From: Haliotis asinina
Taxonomy: Eukaryota > Mollusca > Gastropoda > Lepetellida > Haliotidae
Direction of reading: 5' to 3'
Length of the DNA stretch: 64,000 bases
Assembly: GCF_037392515.1 (NCBI RefSeq)
Contig: NC_090283.1
Location: 20,058,501 to 20,122,500 of the forward strand
Part shown: piece by piece, positions 34,571 to 45,916 of the stretch
Layout of the letters: each line of letters begins with the position of its first letter
Numbering within the stretch: the first letter of the stretch is position 1
Translations under genes and position numbers: made by a program
The notes under the pieces: generated by a model
Database searches by the model: none
What the model saw: only the letters and a program-made list of their open reading frames with translations
Told to the model about the DNA's origin: nothing

Positions 34571-35050
34571 AGAATTGTTATTGTTTATTGAAGTAAAACT
34601 TTTTTAAATGAAATAGACAATAAATAAAGTTACAAAGACTCACAGTACAAATATCCAATGCAATACAATTGAGTTACAAATGTAAAATATTGAGTTACAC
34701 AATCTAAAATCTAAGTGTCTGCAGTTACCACCATAAAGCATATATATTTTTGGAAGGCGGGCGACCATAGTTGAAAATTATACAGTTTGGTTGCATACAT
34801 GTTTTTTTTGCCAAACCGCAATGTCACTATAGTGTGGAACTAACCTGAACACAAAGTCAGCTGACGGTCAGGCATTAATACAGTTAAAACGGTAAACAGC
34901 GCGTCGAGACACAACAACCATACCTGCACTATCACCACGGGAAGTGGGTCTAGTGACGTCGTCATTTGTTTTATAAGTTAGACATCGATGACGTCATTTG
35001 CAATGAACATAATGAACTCTCGGTAAATTTGTAAAATATAAATATAATGC

Positions 35051-36307
35051 AAATATTAAAGGTCGCATGCAACCAAAAAATCAAACATAATTAAAACACA
35101 ATTATCACTTATTCATGACATATCACTTGTTCATGACATGTAATATATATATAATCGTACAATCGCGATTCAAAGGTGCAATATTTTGTACTTGGGCTTA
35201 CTTCCCTCGAAACAAAGCCCTCGGAAGACCGAACCCATTCATAGAGTGTGGGTGTGCACTCTAGTGTAACGACGGCTTCCGATTGGCTGGTTCATTTGCT
35301 GATACGCTGAGGGCTCATTGTGTGTTCAGAAAGATGATCTGTTTGATGGGCATTTTAGAAGTATGGCGAGTCACAAGAAAGTAAGATTCTTTATGGATAA
35401 CAACTTCTTTTATTGTACTTGATACGTCGTTTCAGTATGGATTCGTGTACCGTTGTCAAACAAAATCATACACACTAGAAGAAGTTGTTATCCTTAAAGA
35501 ATGTTTATAGAGATGTTAGGGCTTGTAAATACATGTTCTCATGTTCAAAACTACTGCTTGGCTGGGAACTGTCATTCGTCCAAGCACAAAGCAGGTCTTG
35601 AAACTGACAAGAGTTTGCACAATGTTCCATCAGATCCAGTCATCCGAGAAAAATGGATGTGGTTTGTTTGCAACGTCAAAACATGTCATGTGTACAAGTA
35701 CTAGTATCACACCTGCCTAACTACATTATGTGGCAGAGACAGGACTCGGGTGCACGAGTCATAAATCAATGCATTTTGTTTATAGCATATAGCCTGATAG
35801 GTGTTATGTTCAAATTGCATGTGGTCAGTGATTGAAGCTGTGTATTGCGTATTGTCTTTAGCAGACAGACAGGTGGACATATAGGTGTCAATAAACCAGA
35901 TATTGAACTTTCTCTGTGACATAGGCTGCTTACCACAATCAACAAGGTTTTTTATGTAACGAGTAGATTATTTACTTGTTTGTGTACACAACCAAGATAT
36001 TAGACTACTGCTCACCCCCCCTTTCTCCGGGCAGGCATACTGTTTCAAGTTCCGCGAACCTATTCGCTGCGAATGCCTATGGGCGCAGCACAGCTGTTGA
36101 CACCACTTTTCCCCCCAGCGCTGGGGGAAATTCAGTGAATCGTTTGAACTCCCGATTTCGCGGGCTTTTTTCATCTTTATAGTAAAGTTATCTTTTCAAC
36201 TTTATAGGTTGAATTGGCATTTGTGATGACTGGTTTCGGTAAGTGCATACCGAAAGTTATCAGAATCTGCAAAGTTGTGTTTTACGTTGCATGTGACCTT
36301 TAAATTT
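35051..36307. mobile_element. 1.26-kb element with inverted termini carrying a THAP-like exon
   Basis: Left end aaatattaaaggtcgcatgc (35051) and right end gcatgtgacctttaaattt (to 36307) are inverted copies differing at about three positions over 24 bp. Inside are a promoter-like stretch (35180-35360), a possible first exon Met-Ala-Ser-His-Lys-Lys at about 35364-35381 followed by gtaaga, and an ORF with a THAP-type zinc-finger beginning. Terminal inverted repeats plus a THAP domain recall P-element-type transposons, whose transposase starts with THAP. No catalytic domain remains. Confidence 0.5.
35501..35704 (+). pseudogene. THAP zinc-finger N-terminal fragment
   Basis: The frame encodes NYCLAGNCHSSKH...SLHNVPSDPVIREKW. 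The CxxxxC pair, the 'lH.vP.DP..R.kW' block and the aromatic residues after it match the first two thirds of a THAP DNA-binding domain. The later zinc ligands (C-x2-H) and the AVPTA box are not clearly present before the stop at 35702. The upstream exon would be Met-Ala-Ser-His-Lys-Lys with donor gtaaga, but the acceptor expected just before Asn-Tyr-Cys is ttcaaaac, lacking AG, so splicing looks broken. Within the TIR element this is probably a relic transposase start rather than a host regulator. Confidence 0.5.
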
Positions 36308-36941
36308 GGTACGTATGATATCTGTACGGTTTTGGCTACGAGACTACGTGACGAACACTCTTTATGCAGAAATAGCGAGAGACAAAGAGGTTAATTTTCG
36401 GGTAAACCTTAATAAGTCCTGAAATTTATTGTTATTGTCTGCTTACACGAAACATAACCTTCCTCCCAGACGAAACATCTCAGACTCCGTACATGTTCGC
36501 ATAACTGGTTTATGCCAAAATCATAAGAAAACAAAAACAAATAGAAAATCTGTCAACATGTGTGCCTTGTGTGATTCCTGCTTAAGGTTCTGTTCTACCA
36601 GTAGCATGAATGAATCACAACAAAAGCGTATTTTGTCATTGTTCTCACAGACAATAGACGATATTTATAAATATGTCATTGTGTTCTGTGACAGCTGTTG
36701 ATGTATGCAGCGCGCAATAACAGCAAACCTATTGATTTAATGTGTTAAACTCTCCAATATGGCTTGGTCGAAGAAATGCATGATATCATATTCAGGTTTA
36801 ACTTACAGGGCAGACAACAGACACTCATTCCATTCTAAATATCTTTCTTAAAGTGTCTGGTCTGAAAATATGCATGCAGTTGAGCAGGTATGAACCGTCA
36901 TTACTGCAAGACTCCTCTGACTTGTTTTCAAGCCTGAACTG

Positions 36942-37202
36942 TCATCGAGATTCATCGAAATAAATACACGGTCGATTTTCATCGACGTAGTGTGATTTAT
37001 GTTTACTTAATATAATAAAAACTAGAACTGCAACAGTATGGTACAAAGCAACAAAGACTGTGAATATTACTTGGAAATATTCAATCCCCTTACGTAACTT
37101 ATGTAGATATATATTGGCTTCTGACATCATAATATTGTGTCTCATGAAACGCACATGGTTTTCCCAGCGATGTAAGACTATATTTAGAATTGAAGATAGG
37201 GA
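36942..37202 (-). CDS. Putative terminal exon with a transmembrane segment, unrecognised family
   Basis: On the minus strand a branch-point-like tactaag and tatctttcag end at 37203, opening a frame to the stop at 36942 (about 86 codons). It encodes a charged stretch (HRWENHVRFMRHN), an amphipathic part (IYLHKLRKGIEYF) and a hydrophobic segment QVIFTVFVALYHTVAVLVFI, then a charged tail. The open frame continues upstream to 37328 with another hydrophobic stretch, which may be intron read-through. Two diverged relatives of the membrane segment lie at 44520-44670 and 44080-44230 on the same strand, conserved in frame with Gln-Val-Ile-x-x-Val-Phe. That conservation is the main support for it being coding. 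Confidence 0.4.
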   Translation of the reverse strand, partial: SLSSILNIVLHRWENHVRFMRHNIMMSEANIYLHKLRKGIEYFQVIFTVFVALYHTVAVLVFIILSKHKSHYVDENRPCIYFDESR

Positions 37203-37893
37203 CTGAAAGATATGGGGCTTAGTACACACAAACACACTGAGACCTATACAAATCCATGCTGCAATATGTATATAGGGATATAAATCTGCTCTGTGTTGTA
37301 TTACTTCACTCGTGCTTGACACCCTCATAAAAATATATACCGAAACTTCGCATCATGATACAAGAAAGACGTTGTCGTCCTCAAAGTGTCCTACATTCTC
37401 TTTCGCTGCAGTTCCACCGAGGATGAAAGTGAAAGAAGTGAAAGATTTGCAAATGATTCTTATTGTTGTGTTGGTTGATCTCACTAAAAACTGACCTACA
37501 GTTCAGTGTTTGCAATGCTATAATTTTAAAGTTGGCCATCGGGGCCTTTAGAATCTACAGGCCCTGAAAGAAATCCTCAGGCACATTTTGTCAAACCAAT
37601 AAAAACAAAACTAGACTGTACACAGTTTCACGCTGTTTACAAAATCGATTAGCCAAACATATGGAGTCACATTTTTTTATTTGATAGACGACGTTGCACA
37701 AAACAAAGCAGAAATACCCCATTATCTTCTACAGTACACGTAAGAAAACGCAGGATATTTTGGAATGTTTATTTGTTGCCAGTGTGTCGTAATTTTAGAT
37801 GATTTCTACAATAGTACGTGAGTGTACACATTTACATTCTGATATTTGCCTTGTGAACGATATTTTGGTTCCGTATTGAATAACGCAGACGAA

Positions 37894-37936
37894 ATGGCTC
37901 CTAGGTGTGAGAAATTTGATGGACAAAATTCCAAAG
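37894..37936 (+). other. Possible small first exon with donor
   Basis: ATG followed by 13 codons and one base, then ggtaagttg, a strong donor in phase 1, the same phase as first exons of the small-protein family. The peptide (Met-Ala-Pro-Arg-Cys-Glu-Lys-Phe-Asp-Gly...) does not match the Asp-Arg-Pro-Asn type, and no family exon 2 was found before copy 3 at 41867. It could be a lost copy, an alternative start or chance. Confidence 0.2.
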
Positions 37937-38191
37937 GTAAGTTGACATGGAAACTGGACCGCTGACAACGTTACTTTTCACCTAATTGTTTGTCCTGTTC
38001 TACTGCTAGGACTACCAATTTGAGTAACCAGTACCTTATAACGCAGAACGGCCTCACAGGGCATGTTTCATGCATGGATTGGGTCTGGTAAATTTTTTTT
38101 CTTAAATGTTAAAAGCAAAACGTCGCTGCCAGAGGATGACAAAAGTCGACATAAATATCTATATGAAATAGCAGTTTAATTAATTTAAATC

Positions 38192-38253
38192 AGCAATAAC
38201 CACCATACAGCTGGAATGTTGCTGAGTGCAGCGTAAAACTAAACTCACTCACT
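38192..38253 (+). repeat. SINE-like repeat tail fragment
   Basis: 'aaccaccatacagctggaat', 'gttgctgagtgcagcg' and 'taaaactaaactcactcac' match the last 60 bp of the abalone-type repeat. Confidence 0.8.
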
Positions 38254-38599
38254 AAATCAGAAATTACTCCAGGTGTTGAAAACAAGACTTTGTACACATC
38301 TGGTGGGTTTAAAGAATTGAAATACGCGTACATACCATTGTATACCTTTCAATATTGCAGATTATTCCTGTTCCGAGGTGAAATCATAATATCCGTACGC
38401 GGTAACCAGTGTTGTTACTGGTGCAATTCATTTGACTGCACGACCTGAACCTGTGTAGCTCCAGTTTATGAAGCTCTGTGTATTCCACCTCCCTATTTCT
38501 TTTCAAATATGTCACCATGGGGCGAAACGTCACACAGAACATTTCAGGTGAATGAAGTCACGTGTTAATTCTGTTAACAGACATCAAAGATGCACATTA

Positions 38600-38885
38600 G
38601 TCGATGTTTCGATGCAGAACGAATAATATACAAACATGTTATTTGGGAATCCATTAAAAAAGACACGACATTCAAAACTGTCGAAACTATTTTGCAGATC
38701 TACTGATACCTAGAAAGGCTATGTGAAAACGCCCCAAAACACTACCTTTATACTCGTCTGGATAAACACTCACGATCACCCATGCAAGACTGCTGAAAAT
38801 AAACCCTTAGCCAGTAGTTAAAGGATCTCATCCAGCGATTAGCAGAAGATGTTGCAAAACCTGCAATAGCATGGAATCTCATGAC
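38600..38885 (+). repeat. Duplicated flank block, partner at 34262-34570
   Basis: See the partner entry for the shared landmarks. Divergence is substantial, so the duplication is old. No gene inside. Confidence 0.65.
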
Positions 38886-39474
38886 AGTACAGCTCATTTG
38901 GTTCGCCATCGTTCACGAAGACCAACTAAGCGTGTGCTTGAAAGACGCAGGTGTAGCTAAATGCAAACAAACGGGTGCGCTGCTAGGGATGCAACAGCTC
39001 CTAGAAAATCCCGTCGATGACTACCTTTAAGCCTTGTAATGGATATGATACGTTGCACAAGTAGATGACTTTCTTAAATTTCCAGTTTAGGCAACACGTA
39101 TAGCCTAACATGTGGTCCAACATAGAACGTATTACCCAATAGCCACGGCATTATATTCAAAACATCAGCTAGTGTAAGTAATGTGTCAAAGGGTGAAACT
39201 GGAAATGTCACATGCGGTATTTATGGAACACTCACCTGTGATCACACAAATTCTCAGAAACAAGCAATGTTACCCTTCATTACAGCATAAATAAGATCAC
39301 ACTTACACTCGGGTAAACTGAACTGCTACCTGCATCGTACACAACGTATTGCAACAATGCATGCGTAAGTGTCACATGTTCTATCGAAGTGTTCAGCTGC
39401 TTTTCTTACATCTTTACGACAGATGATACAACGAAAAGCGACAAGAGACTTTACGCTGTCATAACACATATCAG

Positions 39475-39618
39475 GTCCCCGTTTCACAAAGCCAGTATAA
39501 GATCACGTAACGTTTCTCGTAGCAACCGTACCTCCTGTGTTGCAGTATAGGATGTAAAAATGGTACGAGAAAAACTACGAGATCATGGACTTAGTGGAGC
39601 TTTGTGAAACGCGGCTCA
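39475..39618. repeat. Hairpin MITE, 'gtttcacaaagc' type
   Basis: The left arm 'ccccgtttcacaaagcca' plus 'taagatcacgtaacgtttct' and the right arm 'aaaaactacgagatcatgg' plus 'agctttgtgaaacgcgg' form an imperfect inverted repeat with a loop of about 40 bp. No coding capacity. Confidence 0.7.
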
Positions 39619-40032
39619 GCACATTATGAGATTCTGCCTCGTGTAGTTTTACCGTCCACATGAAATTATCTGTAGATATACAAGTAAGTTAAATACATTC
39701 TTGCACACATTGTTATGTTTGGTTTTGTCACTCTGATATATAGATTCTCTGGCATTATGGCCTCAGTTGGCACGGGAACAAGCAATGTCTATTGGAGAGC
39801 GCTTGTCTTGCAAAATGTCATCGAAGTCCAAATGTGGTGTAACGTGTGCCTTGTGTACAAGTGTTCTCTTATCACGACCGCGCTTGAAACGAGCCTCGGC
39901 TTTAACGTTTACTGCTTACGACAACCTTTAAGAAGTCCGGAAGTCATTATTTCTGCTTAGATCGGATATATGATATGTATAACTATGATACTGAAGGTGC
40001 TAAAGATTCCAAAACCGAACCAGTAGGTTATT

Positions 40033-40275
40033 TTGCAGATTTTTAACCAAACAAGCATGCACATGATCTTAAAAAAATGTGAGGTTTTTACTCATTCATA
40101 CCTATTGAAAGGTGAGGAACCTCCGTTTTGCATCCCTTGTGATGAGAGAACCACGGTCAAGCATGTCCTGCTTGACTGTGTTGAATTCTCCATCATAAGG
40201 GATAAATATTTCAAAGTAAAAACAATTAAGGACATTTTTAACACCGTAAGTTCTCATTTAATTCTTGGATTTTAA
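40033..40275 (+). pseudogene. LINE ORF2 C-terminal remnant (RNase H-type end)
   Basis: The frame encodes FTHSYLLKGEEPPFCIPCDE, then TVKHVLLDCVEFSIIRDKYF and DIFNTVSSHLILGF, matching the conserved C-terminus of RNase H-bearing non-LTR elements: a Cys-x2-Cys...His...Cys motif, then 'R..YF...L..IF...il.Fl'. The reverse transcriptase is not present in the window, so the copy is heavily 5'-truncated. Confidence 0.8.
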
Positions 40276-40832
40276 AAAAAAATTGATTTCATCATTGAAT
40301 TTTGATTTTTGTGTTCTGTAGATAGATTAGTAACTTGAATTGTTAGTGGCTGTATCCTCAAAGGGGGTTGAAGTACCGTAAAACTATTGTCCTCCTTAGA
40401 GGGTACGTAAGTCCCAAAACATTTCATGTACGTTTAGACTGCCACTGTTTTTAATCGTAGTACATGTGTATTTTTAATTTGTGGCTAGATGTGAGTAAAT
40501 TCCTAACAGCTGAGGGGATGATGCAAATCCAACTAGGGTCCATGCAGGTAGCAAAGGTACTGTAAGCCCCCATGGCCCCTAGTATGGTGATCTACCTTCA
40601 GTTGTTGGCAATCTATAGCCTGATTTTATGTTGTATTGTCCGAATAGTGATATTAGTTTTAACTTTCCACATTAGTTTTAATCCCATTTGTGTTATTCTA
40701 GTTGTTTTACTGTCCTTCGTTGACAGGTTTTTATAGTATCCATGCATTTCATTGCAGTATTAAACGTTCTCGTCACGATATGGCTGAGATATTGCCGGTG
40801 TGACGTTAAATATTAACTCACTCACTCACTTA
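40276..40832 (+). mobile_element. 3' untranslated region and tail of the same LINE
   Basis: A non-coding region follows the ORF, with Pro/Leu-free low coding signal and landmarks 'gcccccatggcccctagtat' and 'ctgtccttcgttgacagg'. It ends with 'gatatggctgagatattgcc', 'ggtgtgacgttaaa' and 'ctcactcactcac'. This end is the same type as the tail of the SINE-like repeats in the window. Confidence 0.7.
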
Positions 40833-40904
40833 AAAAAATGTCATTGTCAGGTACATTGGTCAGTGACAGTCAGTGACGATCCGGTTTAGAAAGGATACTC
40901 AGCA

Positions 40905-41110
40905 ACCCACCCAGCAACCCTTCTAGCAACTCATAGTGGTCACTGTGATCGAGTGGACAGGCCTGTTACCATGCCCTCGTATCCCAGTTGAGTAGATCGA
41001 TGCTCATGCTGTTGATCCCTTGACTGACTGGTCCAGACGCGATTATTTACAGATTTTCGAGGGAATATTGTTGTGCTTCAGGACAACGATGATATGAAGA
41101 ACTGAACTCA
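40905..41110 (+). repeat. SINE-like repeat, diverged copy
   Basis: 'cagcaacccttctagcaact', 'gatcgatgctcatgctgttg' and 'gactggtccagacgcgatta' plus 'tttacag' follow the order of the full repeat. The tail after ttacag is altered. Confidence 0.6.
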
Positions 41111-41866
41111 GTGTTACATTATTTCTGATTAGCATGTGCCTGGGGCGTCGCTTTCCGTCATCAGCATGTTCTTTTGTAAGTATAATCCACGCTTCACCCT
41201 GCATTGTGTACCAGAAGTATCAATCTACATGTGGTATGTACCTACAAAACTCCAACAAAGAACAAGTGAAACGCAATACAGGCGATCAGTCAGCGTCTAA
41301 AATACTTCTCACTCTTCTTGGGGCACATGACATACGGGTCGGATTTCTAAGAATCAGATGCATACGTGACAGTGCTGCAACCATGTCATAGTATTTGAGA
41401 AAATGATGTGGAAGCCAAAATAGCTAAATATAATGAATGTGTTGTGGGTTTAAAATACATCTTTATTTATAACATTCTTTTGTGTGGTTGTCGTACATAA
41501 GTCGTGAGACTTGTTTCATTCATCATTGCGGGAGATACCGACATCGGATGTCTGGTAGGTACTGCATGCTTCACAACCATATTAGCCACACTGACTGTTG
41601 AACAGGTTACCCAGTTGAGCCTCTTCGGAGTACTATGACGTGTGTGATGATGGATTAGAATCCCAAAAGTCCATGTTTATGTTTCGAAGTTTGTCAGCAT
41701 AACCCCTTTGTTCATTAGTTTTACTAAAACGGTAAACGTCGACGTTGTATGCCACGTAGGTACTTGAAAAGAATGTGTGTCATGACAGGGAGAATTAACG
41801 ATACAATCACCTGCTTTAATCTATTTTTTTCTTGTAGGCAGGTAGCTGACTCATCTGAAAAACATC

Positions 41867-43283
41867 ATGGACAGACCAAATGGTAAGTGTTACAGTACAT
41901 TAAGGCTAACTCACTAGATGCGTAAATACACTTTAGAAGACCACGTTTTATTCTTAATACCATTCATGCATGTCAATGCACAAGGCATCTACAGTCAGAC
42001 AGTGTTGTATCGAAGGTTCTGAGTATCCAATATTCGATTAAAGCAAAAGATAATTAATATACAAATAACACGAAATTACCAGTCCTTTACTTCGATAAAA
42101 CAGTAAACTCGACACAATGTTTTCAATGCTCGTGTTTATAAAAATGAAAAGGTTTTAACAAGAAACAAGTTTGTAAACGTTTCAACGTGTTCCAGTTCAA
42201 GTAAGACCACCAGGCATTTGCTGCCAGTCCGACTGGACAGTGTCTTACTCGGTGTATGGCAACATGTCCTCGGCGACTGCCTCCAAAAGTGGGTAAGGAG
42301 ACAATGTTGAAATTACTTCAAAGTTACTTTCGTTATTTTTTTTGTTTTGTTTTGTTGGTTTTTTTCGTTTGTTTGTTGTTGTTTTGTTGTTGTTGTTGTT
42401 TTGTTTTGTTTTTCTTTGTTTTTGTTGTACGACTGAATGGCCATATGGCCATAAGCAATGAACTGGTTGTAAGTAGGAAAGGTTTGAAGAAATAACTGAG
42501 TTATTAAACTATTATTTAACTGGAATGAGTTTTGCATTTTGCATGCACCATTCGAAGCCTCATATGAAAACTTCATCTCATCTGTGTTATTAGTGTCTGG
42601 TAGTATCCGCCCAGGTCAGGAAGAGTACTCTACCACTAGCAAATGACAATGCATATGAGAAAATGTAATATAGATATCATCATCGCATTATTATGATACA
42701 GGGTAGTATTTTATGTATATCGAATATCATATTTAAAGGCCAACAGTAGTATGATATGCTTATTTTGATGTCATCCATACATTACAGGTCAACATTAGTC
42801 TTTGACGCTACCGTCGGTGGTCGTCCCTGCAATCATCAGTCGAGAGCAATACCCGAATATTTCAGCATCACAAGCCGCGTGAGTTGAACGTTCATATCCT
42901 GTTTTACTACATTTAACTTTACAAAACGAAGAAGGTAGAAGGGATGGGTTGATGTAAACATATTACGTTTATAACAGATTGGATTGAACACTAGAAGGGA
43001 GAATAGTGTAGCCTGTTCAGATCATAGATTATATAGATAGTCCTGATTGATATTCCGGGACCTCCGTGTTTTTCAAACGAGTAAAGCAATTGCTAAATCA
43101 TTTACATCGATGGGAAACAAGCAGTTATTTTTTTCTCTTCTTGTTGTTGTTTGCAATTAGCTGGTTGCAAGTAAAAATGAAGATTTTTTTCAACAGAATT
43201 ACTTTCTCTTTCAGAACAAGTCGGGCAACACCTATGATGTAAAAGTCAAATATGACGGCTCCAATCTGGAAAACTACTTCTGA
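41867..43283 (+). CDS. Small beta-rich tandem-family protein, copy 3 (90 aa)
   Basis: Exons 41867-41882, 42196-42292, 42788-42878, 43215-43283; phases 1, 2, 0; donors gtaagt, gtaagg and gtgagt, acceptors ccag, acag and tcag. Exon 1 is Met-Asp-Arg-Pro-Asn. Exon 2 encodes VQVRPPG, a Cys-Cys pair, SDWTVSYSVYG and SSATASKSG. Exon 3 has LVFDATVGG and CNHQSRAIP (motif at residues 53-60). Exon 4 has YDVKVKYDGSNLENYF and TGA. A poly(A) signal AATAAA lies at 43667-43672. The likely 5' exon is non-coding, with acceptor cttgtag at about 41837. This is the most regular copy. Three cysteines suggest a reducing environment or pairing. No leader, so probably cytosolic. Intron 2 contains a (TTG/TTTG)n tract at 42336-42427. 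Function unknown. Confidence 0.85.
42336..42427. repeat. T/G low-complexity tract in intron 2 of copy 3
   Basis: ttttgttttgttgg, gtttgttgttgtt and related runs. Very like the tract at 11720-11820. The overlapping ORFs are compositional. Confidence 0.85.
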
Positions 43284-43683
43284 AGCCTAATGCCAAAGGA
43301 AGAATTTTATCACAGCAGATGTATACTGGGATAAACTTATTTTTTGTGTTAGATAATATCATCAATGTGGATTTTCAAATGGATATCATATGAGTATCAA
43401 GACTTATCCTGATGTTATCCCAATCAAACGTTTGAGACAACATATTCACACAAAGTTGGCCCAATGGGGACTGTTTTGCTTTATTGGTAAAGTGTAGCCT
43501 CTAGTTTTCATGAAACCAAACATAGGACAAAAACGTAACAGATCCTGTATGTAACAAGTACGTTTCTGCTGCCATATGCAGAAAGGAACCTGATACTGGA
43601 ATGAAGATTACAAATGTAGACACCTTTCCTGTTTTTCTATGACAAAGAGGACAGCACATGTCCAGAAATAAAGGTTAGTTCAT

Positions 43684-44079
43684 ATGTGTGTATTATGTCA
43701 TTCTTGCTTATCGTTCTGTTCTGTGAACAGCAACCAGTGATTTGTTTACTTAAATCCACGTAATCTATTTTGGGACCTCACTGGAACACAAAAACAGGTT
43801 CTCGTTATCGCTCGGGAGAACATACAGTATCGCTCGATACAAATCAGTGGTCGGGAATTACACGAGGAGACAGCCATTCAAGCATTCCATGTGATATGTT
43901 TATCTCTATTGTCCAAAAATATATGAGCTGTGAGGAATTTAGTCCCAGGCCATGTGTTAGAAAAAAAACTATAGAAAAGTCTTTTTAGATCTGTCAGCAG
44001 ATGGGAAAGTAGCATCCAGAACCCCCTTGTTATTTTAACCCCAAGTAACATTACTTGAAGAACAACCAGTTGTCTAGAA
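43684..44079. other. Intergenic downstream of copy 3
   Basis: No recognised feature between the poly(A) signal of copy 3 and the membrane-segment relic. Confidence 0.35.
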
Positions 44080-44690
44080 ATTAATACCGATGGTCTTTTT
44101 CTAAACACCAACAAACAATAGCATCCAAATACCAAAAGAAACACTATAAGTATTACTTGACACAAAAGATGTTGTAAATTTGAAGTTGCGATACACATAT
44201 AACTCCCTGTATTTCATATTATTTCAGTCCTCGTGAGAGGAATGACTTAAAAAATATTCTATAACATTGTATTCTGTGGGAACACCTTCACGATACATGA
44301 CAATGAGACTGCGTTTATCTAAGCCGGACACAAAACTAGGAGTACTTCAACCTGTTTTATTTTCTATTTTACACCACACACCAATACCACACTAAATATC
44401 TTGCCGAAGTTGCTGAGTCTGAAATGTGAAGTTTTCAATACTGATTGAAAACGTATTGTGTACAATGCGTATCATGTGCACTTACAGAGGTTGGTACAAC
44501 ACCCCTGGGACATGTTTGTAATGTTGAACTGTCATCGATCAAAACACTGAGTGGTTTCATGCCATACGTGGAGCATAGAAACTATCACCTTTGTTGCTAT
44601 ATGATGCAGAACCACAAACACCGTGAATATTACTTGAACATATTTATATCCTTCCTTGACACGGTGAATTTAAATTGGTTATTGGCGTGT
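44080..44690 (-). pseudogene. Two relics of the transmembrane exon seen at 36942-37202
   Basis: At 44520-44670 the minus strand reads KEGYKYVQVIFTVFVVLHHI and IVSMLHVW, aligning with KGIEYFQVIFTVFVALYHT at 37 kb, but an in-frame stop lies ten codons upstream. At 44080-44230 it reads CQVILIVFLLVFGCYCLLVF with a probable frameshift in the preceding charged part. Both look like degenerate tandem copies of one exon. Confidence 0.4.
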
Positions 44691-44789
44691 TAAAATTATC
44701 TCTTTAATCCAGCGTGAGTAATGATAAACAGTAAACAGACCTTGGCTCGTCCCAGTGATTTAACATTATATTTCTGAGCAGACTAGCGA

Positions 44790-44880
44790 CTGACTTTGTG
44801 TGCTGGCGATTAGGTGCCTGACTCTGAGGGTGTGGGTTCGAGTCTCAGATGGGGCTCAACCGAAAAGGTACTGGAATCTG
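44790..44880 (+). repeat. tRNA-like SINE head fragment
   Basis: An A-box-like tggcgattaggtg and a B-box gggttcgagtctcag spaced as in pol III promoters, without a foldable complete tRNA around them. Probably a SINE remnant, not a tRNA gene. Confidence 0.45.
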
Positions 44881-45426
44881 TACTTTGTTAAGAAAGTTCA
44901 ATCCCAAATATAACATATGTTACATTTGCCCACACTCTAAATGGAATTGTGTAATCATGGCAGTGTGTAAGCATACCATTGTGTGATCACTATGTTTAGA
45001 ATTTAAAACAGAGACTGGAAAACGTATTGTGATTTACTACATCCAAATCTAACCCTATACAGTATATACATGCCGATAGATAAACGTTAACATGCACACA
45101 GATAAAGGCAAGGGGGAAAAGGTGGGCAAAACAAAATATACTAATACTGAAGCAAGTATCAGTAACGTGAAAAGCAATTGAATTTATTTGAACTGAACTT
45201 AAAAACATGAAAGAATATCATTTAGAACCAAATACAGTTTTGTGAAATAAATGAGAGGATATACATGAACACTTCAAGTTGTACAACGTTGTACACAACT
45301 GCATATATGTACTATGGTGTTAAATATGACGTCTGTGGGCGGAGGACGTTGATTGAGACTTTTAAAGATATCAAAGACTAACTCGTCCTACGACGCAGAT
45401 TCGTTGACATAAATTGTTCTCTAAAA

Positions 45427-45632
45427 CGATTCCCAGGTCTTGTAGTATTTAGGAGACTGCATATATGAAGCAGCATTGGCAAACTGTCATCCACAATGTA
45501 TACTCGAACATGTTATCAAGTGATAGAGCGGTTCCCAGGTCTTATAGTGTTTAGGAGACTGCAAATATGAAGTAGCATTGGCAAACTTTCATCTACAATG
45601 TATACTTGAACGTGTTATCGAGTGACAGAGTG
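45427..45632. repeat. Two-copy tandem repeat, period 102 bp
   Basis: 'cgattcccaggtcttgtagt' at 45427 recurs as 'cggttcccaggtcttatagt' at 45529. The following 80 bp match closely ('ttaggagactgcatatatga', 'gcattggcaaactgtcatcc'). Confidence 0.9.
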
Positions 45633-45882
45633 GGAACGAGAAATATATACCGCAGACGTGAAACTATTTCAGGAAAGTTATTTGATCATAAGACAACAAT
45701 GCGATATGTCAAGTCTATGTGGATTGATTGCCCTAAGAAGAGAAAAGGTCTCATTGCTTGGTCACTTACAATAATGTGATTCCATTCCGGTGGTGATTCT
45801 ACTGCATGATTTAAAAACATTCTTCTAACTGTTCAGCAAATGATTATCATCCTCAATCATCACCTATGCTTCTCTCTGTTCT

Positions 45883-45916
45883 TTCATTCATTCATTCATT
45901 CATTCATTCATTCATT
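45883..45916. repeat. (ATTC)n microsatellite
   Basis: Eight uninterrupted ttca/attc units. Confidence 0.95.

Noticed and set aside
44790..44880. tRNA gene
   Set aside because: A- and B-box-like phrases are present, but the arms do not pair into a cloverleaf; fits a SINE head better.
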